Source: Marinilabiliaceae bacterium
GTDB lineage: Bacteria > Bacteroidota > Bacteroidia > Bacteroidales > Marinilabiliaceae
NCBI GenBank assembly: GCA_016342595.1
Contig: JAEINY010000007.1
Span: 1-62,051, forward strand
Direction: 5' to 3'
Length of the DNA stretch: 62,051 bases
Position numbers and translations under genes: made by a program. Positions within the stretch are counted from its first letter, which is position 1, and each line of letters opens with the position of its first letter. Under the pieces are notes generated by a model. The model was not told the origin of the DNA, made no database searches, and saw only the letters and a program-made list of their open reading frames with translations. Below are positions 8,899 through 16,384 of the stretch, piece after piece.

Positions 8899-9774
8899 AT
8901 GATACAGGATATGACCCTTCAGAACCAATGTGCAGTAGGTGTTTACCTAGGTGGTAAAATCCTGCGGGTGGGACGTGTGCGAAACAATACGGTGGAAGAA
9001 TCTTTGGCCCTGGAAATTGATAACCTCGAACCGGAAGAAGTGATTCTCAAGGCGGTGATGGATGCCATTGATAAAGTGATGACACCCGATGTGGGCGGTA
9101 TCGGTATTGGTGTTCCCAGCCTGGTGGATATTTCCAAAGGGGTGGTTTACAACGTGGAACACATTCCTTCCTGGCGCGAAGTGCATTTGGGCGATTTATT
9201 AAGCGATCGGTATAAAGTATCGGTTTACGTGAATAATGATGCCAATTGCTTTACCATTGGGGAGAAATATTTTGGGAAAGCTAAGAAATATGCCAATGTG
9301 GTGGGGATAATGACGGGTGTGGGCTTAGGTTGTGGCGTGATTACCAATAATCGGCTCTATTCGGGTACCAATTGCGGGGCGGGTGAGTTTGGCAGTATTC
9401 CCTATAGAGATCATAATTACGAGTTTTATTGTACAACCAGTTATTTTGAGCACAAATATGGGCTCAAGCCCGATGCCTTATATAGCCGGGCTAAGAAAGG
9501 GGATAAAATTGCACTGGCCGTCTTGGAGCAATTTGGTTTTGACTTTGGATACGCCATTAAAACAATTTTATACGCCTATGATCCTGAATGTATTGTTATC
9601 GGAGGGAATATTTCTCGCTTTGTTCCATTCTTTGAACCACATATGTGGAAGATCATTCGGTCTTTTCAATATGAAAAGACTGTGGAGAAATTAAAGATTG
9701 AAGTAAGTGACCACTCTGATATCACAGTACTGGGTGCTGCCGCCTTGTATTACGATGCATTGGCTAAGAATTAG
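8899..9774 (+). CDS. ROK-family protein with degenerate phosphate loop
   Basis: This 291-residue protein is a tandem paralogue of the preceding ROK kinase, sharing GVPSLV, the NNDANCF catalytic segment (D114), GAGEFG, the GYAIKTIL helix and IGGNIS. The phosphate-1 loop, DLGGTN in the neighbour, reads YLGGKI here (residues 16-21): the conserved Asp becomes Tyr and the Thr becomes Lys. In ASKHA kinases that Asp helps bind Mg-ATP, so strong loss of kinase activity is expected. It may be a sugar sensor, a partner subunit of the first ROK protein, or an enzyme with altered chemistry. The reading frame is intact, with no sign of decay, 24 bases after its neighbour. Confidence 0.85.
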   Translation: MIQDMTLQNQCAVGVYLGGKILRVGRVRNNTVEESLALEIDNLEPEEVILKAVMDAIDKVMTPDVGGIGIGVPSLVDISKGVVYNVEHIPSWREVHLGDLLSDRYKVSVYVNNDANCFTIGEKYFGKAKKYANVVGIMTGVGLGCGVITNNRLYSGTNCGAGEFGSIPYRDHNYEFYCTTSYFEHKYGLKPDALYSRAKKGDKIALAVLEQFGFDFGYAIKTILYAYDPECIVIGGNISRFVPFFEPHMWKIIRSFQYEKTVEKLKIEVSDHSDITVLGAAALYYDALAKN

Positions 9775-9889
9775 TGAGTAATGACTCTCTTCGAATAAGC
9801 TTGGATAACGATTTGTTCTGTGCATCTAAGGGAACAAATTGTTATCTGAATTAATTGCCTCCCAGGGTAATCGCTTTTATTACTCAATT

Positions 9890-10155
9890 GCAATCTTGTT
9901 TAGATTCCGACATCAGTAACGTAGTTCGGGACCCACTTCCTGAAGTTGATGAAAAGACAGAAAGCTGTTTGAAGCGTAGCGAGTTCTTTCTGTCTCAGCA
10001 ACAATGGAGTAGTGGGTGAACGAGTGCTGTAGGCGGCGGACTCTTTGCTTCCTTTCTCGACTGTAGGAGAAAGGAAGAGCCTCCACGGCTTGAGTGGAAA
10101 AAAAGGATCTAAAAGTATATTTAGGTGATATCATTTTAAAAGCGATTTCTCTGAA
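9890..10155 (+). repeat. Structured intergenic repeat, copy 2
   Basis: Direct repeat of the block at 3475-3800, lying in the 687-base gap between the second ROK gene and GH9. It keeps the nested stems ACCCACT/AGTGGGT and GACAGAAAG/CTTTCTGTC, the TTCCTTTCTC/GAGAAAGGAA hairpin and the terminal CTCCACGGCTTGAGTGG. It lacks the extra arm of copy 1. The GTTGATG/CATCAAC stem of copy 1 is GTTGATG/CAGCAAC here, with one mismatch. The two copies bracket a 6.4-kb segment containing GH2, the permease and both ROK genes. A 73-codon reverse ORF inside it is a shadow. Confidence 0.75.
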
Positions 10156-10198
10156 ATGCCTCTCAAAGTGTTAGCTATTCCTGATAGGGACTGTCATT

Positions 10199-10262
10199 TA
10201 TACCAATTAAATGTCAAATGCGAAAGCTATCGCATGCGCTGGTATAATGCCGATTCCTACGC
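10199..10262 (+). repeat. Small dispersed hairpin element, variant 1
   Basis: The element begins TATACCAATT and ends CTGGTATAATGCCGATT, with an inner perfect stem ATGCGA/TCGCAT and an outer TACCA/TGGTA pairing. The same frame (ACCAATT, inner stem, GTGGTAAATGCCGATA) recurs at 14361-14430, and a shorter relative is at 29555-29598. The rest of the gap up to GH9 (10263-10461) is AT-rich and contains a worn piece of the CTTTGCGTCTCTGTG type of intergenic repeat at about 10395-10450. Confidence 0.5.
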
Positions 10263-10461
10263 TGAGCGAATATTTGAATGTTTGATTTGTAAGTATACAT
10301 CTTAATATTTATCCCTTTAATCTCAAAAATAAACAGATGAACGATCATGTTTAAGTTTTAATCACACAAGAGAATGATTGAAAACACTCAGTGCCTTTGC
10401 GTCTCTGTGTTCATCAGTCTTGTGTCTTGGTACTTGAATCTTGATACTAAACTTTATACGT

Positions 10462-12255
10462 ATGAAGAAGATCATTTTGAGTTGTAGTGTGGCACTCGGT
10501 ATATTAGTGGGATGCCAGGTACCCAAAGAGATACCCGGACAGACTTTGGTGAACCACCTCGGGTATAGCAAATCTGGCGTTAAAAGATTTGTATTCCAAA
10601 CTCCTTCAATGAGTAAGCCGAAATCATTTTCTGTCATTGATCAGGCAGGAAAAGTGGTTTTTGAAGGACTTTTCGAAAACCAAACAGGTAAGGTGGCAAA
10701 TTGGAATACAGGTAATGCATACGCCGGTAACTTTAGCGATTTAAAGGCCAGCGGTCAATTCACAGTACGTGTTTTCATTGACGGAGTTGAAATCGATTCC
10801 GAACCATTTAATATAGCCGATCATCAGGTGGCTGAGCAATGTTTGCCTTTATTGGTAGATGCTTTTCATTCACAGAGATGTAAAGGGGAGTATAATGAAA
10901 AGGATAAAAAAATGTCCTTTTTCAGCGACCGGGATGATGTGGTTGATGTAAGTGGGGGATGGTATGATGCTTCTGGTGAAAAAGGAAAATACTTAACGCA
11001 TCTGGCTTTCTCTAATTTCATGGTTCCTCAGCAAACACCCCAGATGATCTGGAATATGCTGGAAGCTTCTGATGTAGTGAAAAACGGGGTGTTGAAAAAT
11101 ACTGGTAATGTGTTGGAAGTATTATCAGCTGAAGCAGCCTATGGTGCCGATTATCTGGTGCGGGTGCAGGATCCGGAGGGGTATTTCTACGCAACGGTTT
11201 TTGCCAATTGGAGTAAAGATCCCGAAAGTCGTGAAATTTGTGCCTATGAGGGTATTGAGGGCCATCGCAATGAAAATTACCAGTGCGCTTTTCGTGAAGG
11301 GGGCGGGCTTTCCATTGCGGCTTTAGCCCGTATCAGTAAATTGGGATATGAAGGCGAATTTTCATCGGAAAAATACCTGGCTGCGGCCATTAAAGGCTTT
11401 GATCACCTGGTGAAAAATAACCACAGGTATGTGGATGATGGTAAAGAGAACATCATCGATGATTATTGTGCTTTATTGGCGGCGACTGAGTTGTTTTATG
11501 CCACCGGTGATAATGCCTATCTAAGTCATGCCCGACAAAGAGCCGAAAATCTGAAAAACAGACTGATCTCCGATACTAATCAAGCCAATTGGTTCAAAGC
11601 TGATGAAGCCGGCAAACGTCCGTTCTTTCACGCTGCTGAAGCTGGCTTGCCGGTTATTGCCTTATGCCGTTATTTGGAGATGGAGAACGATGAGGCGAAG
11701 CGAGAAGCCATTGTTGAGGTGATTCAGAAATCAGTGCAGTTTGAACTTGACATTACCAACGAAGTGAATAATCCTTATGGATATGCCCGTCAATATGTGA
11801 AAGCAGTGGATGCATCCGCACCTAAGGCCGCCTTTTTTATTCCTCATAATAATGAAACAGGATACTGGTGGCAAGGTGAGAATGCCCGTTTAGGTTCATT
11901 GGCCACGTCGGTTCAAAAGGCTTTGCCTTATTTAACGGATCAGCAAAGGGACATGGCCATCACCTATGCCAATAACCAAATTAATTGGGTCTTGGGCCTC
12001 AATCCTTACAATGCTTGTATGCTCGAAGGGGCAGGGCGTAACAATCCCGATTATGAAGAAGGTGGTATCCGCTATAATTACCGGGGAGGGGTTTGTAATG
12101 GCGTCACCTCCGGCGTGGAGGATGATACCGACATCGCCTTTAAGCCACTTCCTTATAATGATGATCCATCTTATACCTGGCGTTGGGGCGAACAATGGGT
12201 GCAGCATGGAGGCTGGTTAATACCGGCTTTAGCTTATACAACCGTTAATCAATAA
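10462..12255 (+). CDS. GH9 glycoside hydrolase lipoprotein, glucosaminidase-type subgroup
   Basis: I start at 10462 (MKKIILSC), giving 597 residues and a lipoprotein signal ending in VGC. An N-terminal Ig-like CelD_N domain (NHLGYSKSGVKRFVFQ) precedes an (alpha/alpha)6 GH9 barrel with GGWYDASGEKGKYLTH, PQQTPQMIWN, ETGYWWQGENARLGS and the C-terminal RWGEQW, whose Glu is the likely catalytic acid. The DASG and QQTP patterns resemble GH9 proteins related to marine Vibrio/Photobacterium exo-beta-glucosaminidases rather than classical cellulases. The second Asp of the usual catalytic-base pair appears as Glu (E173, with D169 kept). The gene is followed 10 bases later by GH8. Endoglucanase activity is the alternative. 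Confidence 0.85.
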   Translation: MKKIILSCSVALGILVGCQVPKEIPGQTLVNHLGYSKSGVKRFVFQTPSMSKPKSFSVIDQAGKVVFEGLFENQTGKVANWNTGNAYAGNFSDLKASGQFTVRVFIDGVEIDSEPFNIADHQVAEQCLPLLVDAFHSQRCKGEYNEKDKKMSFFSDRDDVVDVSGGWYDASGEKGKYLTHLAFSNFMVPQQTPQMIWNMLEASDVVKNGVLKNTGNVLEVLSAEAAYGADYLVRVQDPEGYFYATVFANWSKDPESREICAYEGIEGHRNENYQCAFREGGGLSIAALARISKLGYEGEFSSEKYLAAAIKGFDHLVKNNHRYVDDGKENIIDDYCALLAATELFYATGDNAYLSHARQRAENLKNRLISDTNQANWFKADEAGKRPFFHAAEAGLPVIALCRYLEMENDEAKREAIVEVIQKSVQFELDITNEVNNPYGYARQYVKAVDASAPKAAFFIPHNNETGYWWQGENARLGSLATSVQKALPYLTDQQRDMAITYANNQINWVLGLNPYNACMLEGAGRNNPDYEEGGIRYNYRGGVCNGVTSGVEDDTDIAFKPLPYNDDPSYTWRWGEQWVQHGGWLIPALAYTTVNQ

Positions 12256-12265
12256 CCAAATTCCC

Positions 12266-13519
12266 ATGAAAAAGTTACTACTAGGCTTATGTATTCTGCC
12301 GGTGATCATCTGTTGTTCTGCTGGAGAGGATGATAAAGAAAACAAGACACCGAAAGTTTTGGAGCCCCGGAAAGCATTTCCGCAAAATGTGGATTTTAAA
12401 AATTGTATTAAACCCAATCATGTTACCCAGGATGTGTTGAATAGCGATGTGAAAAGCTATTACACCTACTGGCGAAATAAATATGTGAAACCGTCCAATG
12501 GCGGCACACCTGGTGGTGGTTATTATGTGGAGATGACGGGCACCGGTGGGGATGGCAGTGAAATAACCACATCGGAGGCACATGGCTATGGGATGATCAT
12601 ATTTGCCTTGATGGCGGGTGCTGATCCACAAGCCAAACAGTATTACGATGGCATGTATAACATGTTTGATAAACACCGGAGTACCGGAAATCCCTATTGT
12701 ATGTCGTGGGTCATTCACACTACCGAAAGCTCCGGCCATGATAAAGGCAGTGCCAGTGACGGGGATTTAGATGTGGCCTATTCGCTGGTATTAGCTGATC
12801 AGCAGTGGTCCTCTGATGGGCAAATGAAATACCTGGATGATGCCAGGGAGATGATTGAAAAGGGACTGAAGAAAAGTATTGTACATCCCGCTTCAAAACG
12901 CGTGATGTTAGGTGATTGGGATAGTAACCAGTACAGTACCCGCAGTTCGGATTGGATGGCCGGGCATTTTCGCGCTTTTCAGCAAGTCACGCAGGATGAT
13001 TATTGGAAGGCAAGCGCCGATACAGTCTACAGTTTGGTGGAGTCATTGACCCAAAATTACACTTCTGAAAATGGTTTGATGCCCGATTTCATTGTCGGTC
13101 AAATGCCCCAGCCAGCACCAGAGAATTATCTGGATGAGTTTAAAGAAACGGATGAATATAATTGGAATGCTTGCCGCTATCCATGGCGAATAACTACTGA
13201 TTATGCCCATTTTAATACGGCTAAGGCCAAAGCCGCCATGCATAAACTAAATACTTTTATTCGCCAGCAGACAAATGGGAACCCGGCACAAATAAAAGCC
13301 GGCTATTATTTGTCAGGTGAGCCCATGGTTGCCTATTCAGACGGTGCTTTCACCGCTCCGCTGGTGGCTTCCTGCATAGTGGACGAAGACGCCCAGGAAT
13401 ATCTGAATAAAGGCTGGGATATATTGAAGGAATCAAAAGGGGGGTATTATGATGATACCTTGTGTTTGTTGAATATGTTATTGATTTCCGGTAACTGGTG
13501 GAGTCCGGTGGAATTGTAA
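12266..13519 (+). CDS. GH8 endo-hydrolase lipoprotein, probable chitosanase
   Basis: The 417-residue protein has a lipoprotein signal (VIICC) and a GH8 (alpha/alpha)6 barrel. Key motifs are TSEAHGYGM with the catalytic acid E104, SDGDLDVAYSL (D165-D169) and LGDW with TRSSDWMAGHFRAF. The order FPQNV, IKPNHV, GYYVEMTGTGG and TSEAHGYGMII is what I know from Bacillus-type GH8 chitosanases. GH8 also contains endoglucanases and xylanases, so the specificity is inferred and strengthened by the nearby exo-glucosaminidase-type GH2 and GH9. It would cut chitosan internally at the cell surface, feeding oligomers to SusCD. It ends the PUL, and no strong terminator is evident directly after it. Confidence 0.87.
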   Translation: MKKLLLGLCILPVIICCSAGEDDKENKTPKVLEPRKAFPQNVDFKNCIKPNHVTQDVLNSDVKSYYTYWRNKYVKPSNGGTPGGGYYVEMTGTGGDGSEITTSEAHGYGMIIFALMAGADPQAKQYYDGMYNMFDKHRSTGNPYCMSWVIHTTESSGHDKGSASDGDLDVAYSLVLADQQWSSDGQMKYLDDAREMIEKGLKKSIVHPASKRVMLGDWDSNQYSTRSSDWMAGHFRAFQQVTQDDYWKASADTVYSLVESLTQNYTSENGLMPDFIVGQMPQPAPENYLDEFKETDEYNWNACRYPWRITTDYAHFNTAKAKAAMHKLNTFIRQQTNGNPAQIKAGYYLSGEPMVAYSDGAFTAPLVASCIVDEDAQEYLNKGWDILKESKGGYYDDTLCLLNMLLISGNWWSPVEL

Positions 13520-13892
13520 GAGCCGTTAACGGCCTGGTCGCTTCGGAATTGTGACAGAATAACCTGACTGTAATTGTTTGTTTTTTTTTAAAGTGTTACA
13601 CTGAGAGCACAAAGTTCAGGAAATAAAACCGGTCACAGAGCCTTTGAAATTTAAAGAAGAAAATTACTTATACCTTACTAATAACAATATTGTCATTAAT
13701 TGATTATCAAAAATCGTAATTCATAAAACAACTCAATCTGGTTGCCTGGGTCTCCTTTCCGGTGGTGAGAGAAGTGCTTCCGGTCGCTCGGGTGATTAGA
13801 GAAGAGCAATAAAATAACTTTTAAATCACAAATATCGCAAATGGACACAAATGAGTCAGACAAATGCTTCTAAGTAATGCATGGCGTGTAGT
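13520..13892. other. Gene-free stretch with worn repeat fragments
   Basis: No coding potential. It contains a short palindrome GCCGTTAACGGC near 13523 and two worn fragments resembling common Bacteroidota intergenic repeats: ACACTGAGAGCACAAAG near 13599, and CACAAATATCGCAAATGGAC near 13828, which has a relative at 31117. Confidence 0.5.
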
Positions 13893-14228
13893 GGCTTATT
13901 ATAATGCCCCTGCTGGTGATTACCGGTTATTCTTACCAGATAGTTCAGGCTGTCCCCAACATTATTCAGTCTTGCACCCTTTTTCTTTGTAGTGTACCCA
14001 ACATCTTTGATGCCTGCACCTTTATATTTTGTACTTACGGCATTATTATTTTGCCTTACAGTATTATGATAGTAGCTTGCACCAACATCTTTTGTGTCTG
14101 AGCCATTATTATATATGTGCGCGACAATATCCATGAGGTCTACGCTAAAATATTTTAGTGTGTCGGTAACATCTTTTATCTCCGCACCATTATTATTTGT
14201 ACCTAACACCTTTTTTCCTGGATTGTAT
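13893..14228. repeat. Degenerate 21-base tandem array A
   Basis: Sixteen consecutive blocks of exactly 21 bases can be laid out, with clear similarity between alternate blocks. Blocks starting 13956, 13998, 14082 and 14166 share CCAACATCTTT (13956 has ACATTATT, 14166 GTAACATC) and end in CTGCA or similar. Blocks at 13977, 14019, 14103 and 14187 share CCnTTATTATTTTGTA. The arrangement is therefore a 42-base dimer of two 21-base half-units, with strong sequence drift but a fixed period. Because 21 is a multiple of 3, a 117-codon reverse ORF stays open with heptad-like IKDVGxx repeats, but start and codon use give no support for a gene. The array lies between the convergent ends of GH8 and a DUF3857 gene. 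Confidence 0.75.
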
Positions 14229-14288
14229 TAAGAATTCATTTCGAATCTTTGTAAGATGCAGTATGTCAAGAGGTAGTTTGGATTTAGT

Positions 14289-14333
14289 AACAATAAAAAA
14301 GAGCTACCCCTTGGATAACTCTTTTTTATTGTT
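14289..14333. terminator. Bidirectional hairpin terminator
   Basis: Arms AACAATAAAAAAGAG and CTCTTTTTTATTGTT are perfectly complementary over 15 bases, with a partly paired 15-base loop. It can end transcription on either strand; the nearest user is the reverse-strand DUF3857 gene ending at 14432. Confidence 0.75.
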
Positions 14334-14360
14334 AGCAGGAAATGTCAAGTTTTGGGAACT

Positions 14361-14430
14361 AATACCAATTGTATTACAAATTGATTGATAAAGCAATTTG
14401 CTTGTAAAAAGTGGTAAATGCCGATACGCA
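14361..14430. repeat. Small dispersed hairpin element, variant 2
   Basis: Inner stem CAAATTG (14377-14383) pairs with CAATTTG (14394-14400) around the 10-base loop ATTGATAAAG. The identical loop occurs at 29578-29587 with the stem changed to CAAAATG/CATTTTG, a compensatory base-pair swap. The flanks AATACCAATT and GTGGTAAATGCCGATA match the element at 10199. Confidence 0.6.
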
Positions 14431-14431
14431 A

Positions 14432-16384
14432 TCACAGAGTGATTTTTTTATCACTCGTCTTGATTGGTAATCGGTATAACATCGTTTTTGCATTATCCGA
14501 TGTGGATACTTGCTCTATGAATTCCCGGAAGGGTTCATAGGCCTCTTTGGGATATTCCCCTTTGTTTATTTGGAAATAGCGGTAGTAGATGATTTGATCA
14601 TCTGCCAATTCGGCTTTGCAACGGTAGTGCCCGTATTCTGTTTCCAGGTCAATGGCTTTGGGTAAGGCTTCCACTTTTAAGTTTTCAGGTATCTCGAACC
14701 GGATGGTGTCACACTCACTGTAATTACGCTGAATGTAAACCGGATTTTTACGATTGCGCACAAAGCGAGGTACATAATCCGAAGCATTAAATACATTTAG
14801 TTTTAACAGGGTTTTATCGCCCATTTTTGTGCAGTAGTTAGTGGCTTCCAACTCCAGCTTTTTTGTGAATACCGGTGTAGATTCCCGGTTATCGATCAAA
14901 TCGTAATTAATCAAGTTGAAATTGGCAATATCAATGCTGCTGATGATGCTTTTACGACGGTCCTTTTCGTCTCTGTACATCTGGTAATATTCATCACCAT
15001 ATTGAGCACCGGTATACTTAATCTCAGCATTGACCAATAAGCCGTTATCCGCATTTATTTGGACGGTTGAGTTGATTGCCTGGCGATTTTCCTCAGCACT
15101 GAACATTGGCGTTTTAATATATTCACCGCCGTTTTCAGTTACGACCAAGGCATATCGGTCATCGGTAAAATCCCCCATGTAACCACATGGTGCATGTGAG
15201 CTGGTGCACTCCAACCATACAGTATCCTTTTCGCAGGGAACGCAAAGAATGACGTGATTGAAAAAGTTCATGGAGAAATCTTTTGGTGCTGAATATGTTC
15301 TGCTACCCGCAAGAATTCGTGTATAGTGAGATTTAATTCCAACTGTTTTAAGCAAAGCTTTGGTGTAATTTGATAAAGCTTTACAGTCACCATAGGACAA
15401 TCGGTCTACCGTCTCAGCCGGAAATGGTTGCCAGCCGCCTACCCCTTCTTGTATGCTGATGTATCGGTTTTTATTTTGGGAATATTGATAAATTTTTGCG
15501 ATGACTTCTTTTTTATCTTCTATTCCTTCTACCAAAGCTTGAACTTCCTCAATGGTCTGTTGTGGCAGTTGGTCTCGATCTTTGATCAGTTGATTCATGA
15601 ATAATCCGATGTCTTTCCAGGATTCAAGCGATCCTTTGATGCCATCCATCTCAAAGGATGAGGCCGCCAGGTCTACATTTGGAACCAATTCAATAATGTA
15701 GGGACTCATTGGTTCCGAAGCTAAAGCCTTGAAATTTTCAATGTTCCATTGGTAAGTCATTGTGTTTTCAGTAGTAGAATTGTCTTCTATATTTGCTTTA
15801 ACGTGCGACTCACGATACCTTAGCTTATAGGAGCTCGGGCAGGTAACAGAGAAGCTGGATTTTTCCACTGAAACATTATAACCATTGTACGCACTCCAGG
15901 AAGGCATAAAGAATAGGGTATTGTAATCAGTGCTATAGGCATATTCAATGGTAAACGGATAATTGTAGTATTCCGGGTCGATGTACTTTACTCGATTATC
16001 TGAAAAGAGTGTAGCGCCGCTAATAGCACTGAAATCCTTTATCTCATCGTTCTTGATCTTTTTAACGCGTTTCCCTTGAGCATCATATATGGTGCCTTCA
16101 ATATTTGAGACTTTTTTTAGCTTGTCATAAGTGAGTCTCAAGACAGATAAATTAACAGCACCTTCTTTCAGGATAGTTACCGCATATCTTGTTGATAGTT
16201 TCCCCTTGCTTGATGAGAGAACTTCAAAGGATAACTCTTCTGACCGAATCACCGCATTGGCATTTTTCTTCAATTCCGCAGGGATCTTATCCACCGCATA
16301 GTGGGGTGCATCTTTGGCCTCCAAATACAATGAAGAGAGGCCAAGGATACTTAGTAGGAATAATAGTTTATAAACTTGCAGCAT
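14432..16384 (-). CDS. DUF3857/transglutaminase-like secreted protein
   Basis: The 650-residue protein has a signal peptide (LLFLLSILGLSSLYLEA), an N-terminal DUF3857 beta-domain, a transglutaminase-like core and a C-terminal DUF3858-type domain. Catalytic residues look intact: Cys in YGDCKALSNY (about C334), His in FNHVILC (about H376), and an acidic residue in WLECTSS. Proteins of this pair type are common in Bacteroidota and presumably act in the periplasm on peptides or proteins; the substrate is unknown. Its start overlaps the end of the upstream paralogue by 17 bases, so the two are translationally linked and probably form a functional pair. Confidence 0.85.
   Translation of the reverse strand: MLQVYKLLFLLSILGLSSLYLEAKDAPHYAVDKIPAELKKNANAVIRSEELSFEVLSSSKGKLSTRYAVTILKEGAVNLSVLRLTYDKLKKVSNIEGTIYDAQGKRVKKIKNDEIKDFSAISGATLFSDNRVKYIDPEYYNYPFTIEYAYSTDYNTLFFMPSWSAYNGYNVSVEKSSFSVTCPSSYKLRYRESHVKANIEDNSTTENTMTYQWNIENFKALASEPMSPYIIELVPNVDLAASSFEMDGIKGSLESWKDIGLFMNQLIKDRDQLPQQTIEEVQALVEGIEDKKEVIAKIYQYSQNKNRYISIQEGVGGWQPFPAETVDRLSYGDCKALSNYTKALLKTVGIKSHYTRILAGSRTYSAPKDFSMNFFNHVILCVPCEKDTVWLECTSSHAPCGYMGDFTDDRYALVVTENGGEYIKTPMFSAEENRQAINSTVQINADNGLLVNAEIKYTGAQYGDEYYQMYRDEKDRRKSIISSIDIANFNLINYDLIDNRESTPVFTKKLELEATNYCTKMGDKTLLKLNVFNASDYVPRFVRNRKNPVYIQRNYSECDTIRFEIPENLKVEALPKAIDLETEYGHYRCKAELADDQIIYYRYFQINKGEYPKEAYEPFREFIEQVSTSDNAKTMLYRLPIKTSDKKITL

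Noticed and set aside
9913..10134. 73-codon reverse ORF in the structured repeat
   Set aside because: The matching region of copy 1 does not keep the frame, and the sequence is better explained by paired stems.
3475..10155. Composite transposon carrying the GH2-MFS-ROK genes
   Set aside because: The bracketing repeats carry no transposase, and no target-site duplication could be recognised; left as an open finding only.
13856..14209. 117-codon reverse ORF with heptad repeats as a protein gene
   Set aside because: It lies entirely inside 21-base array A; a period divisible by 3 keeps a frame open by itself, and the residues drift without a family or signal.
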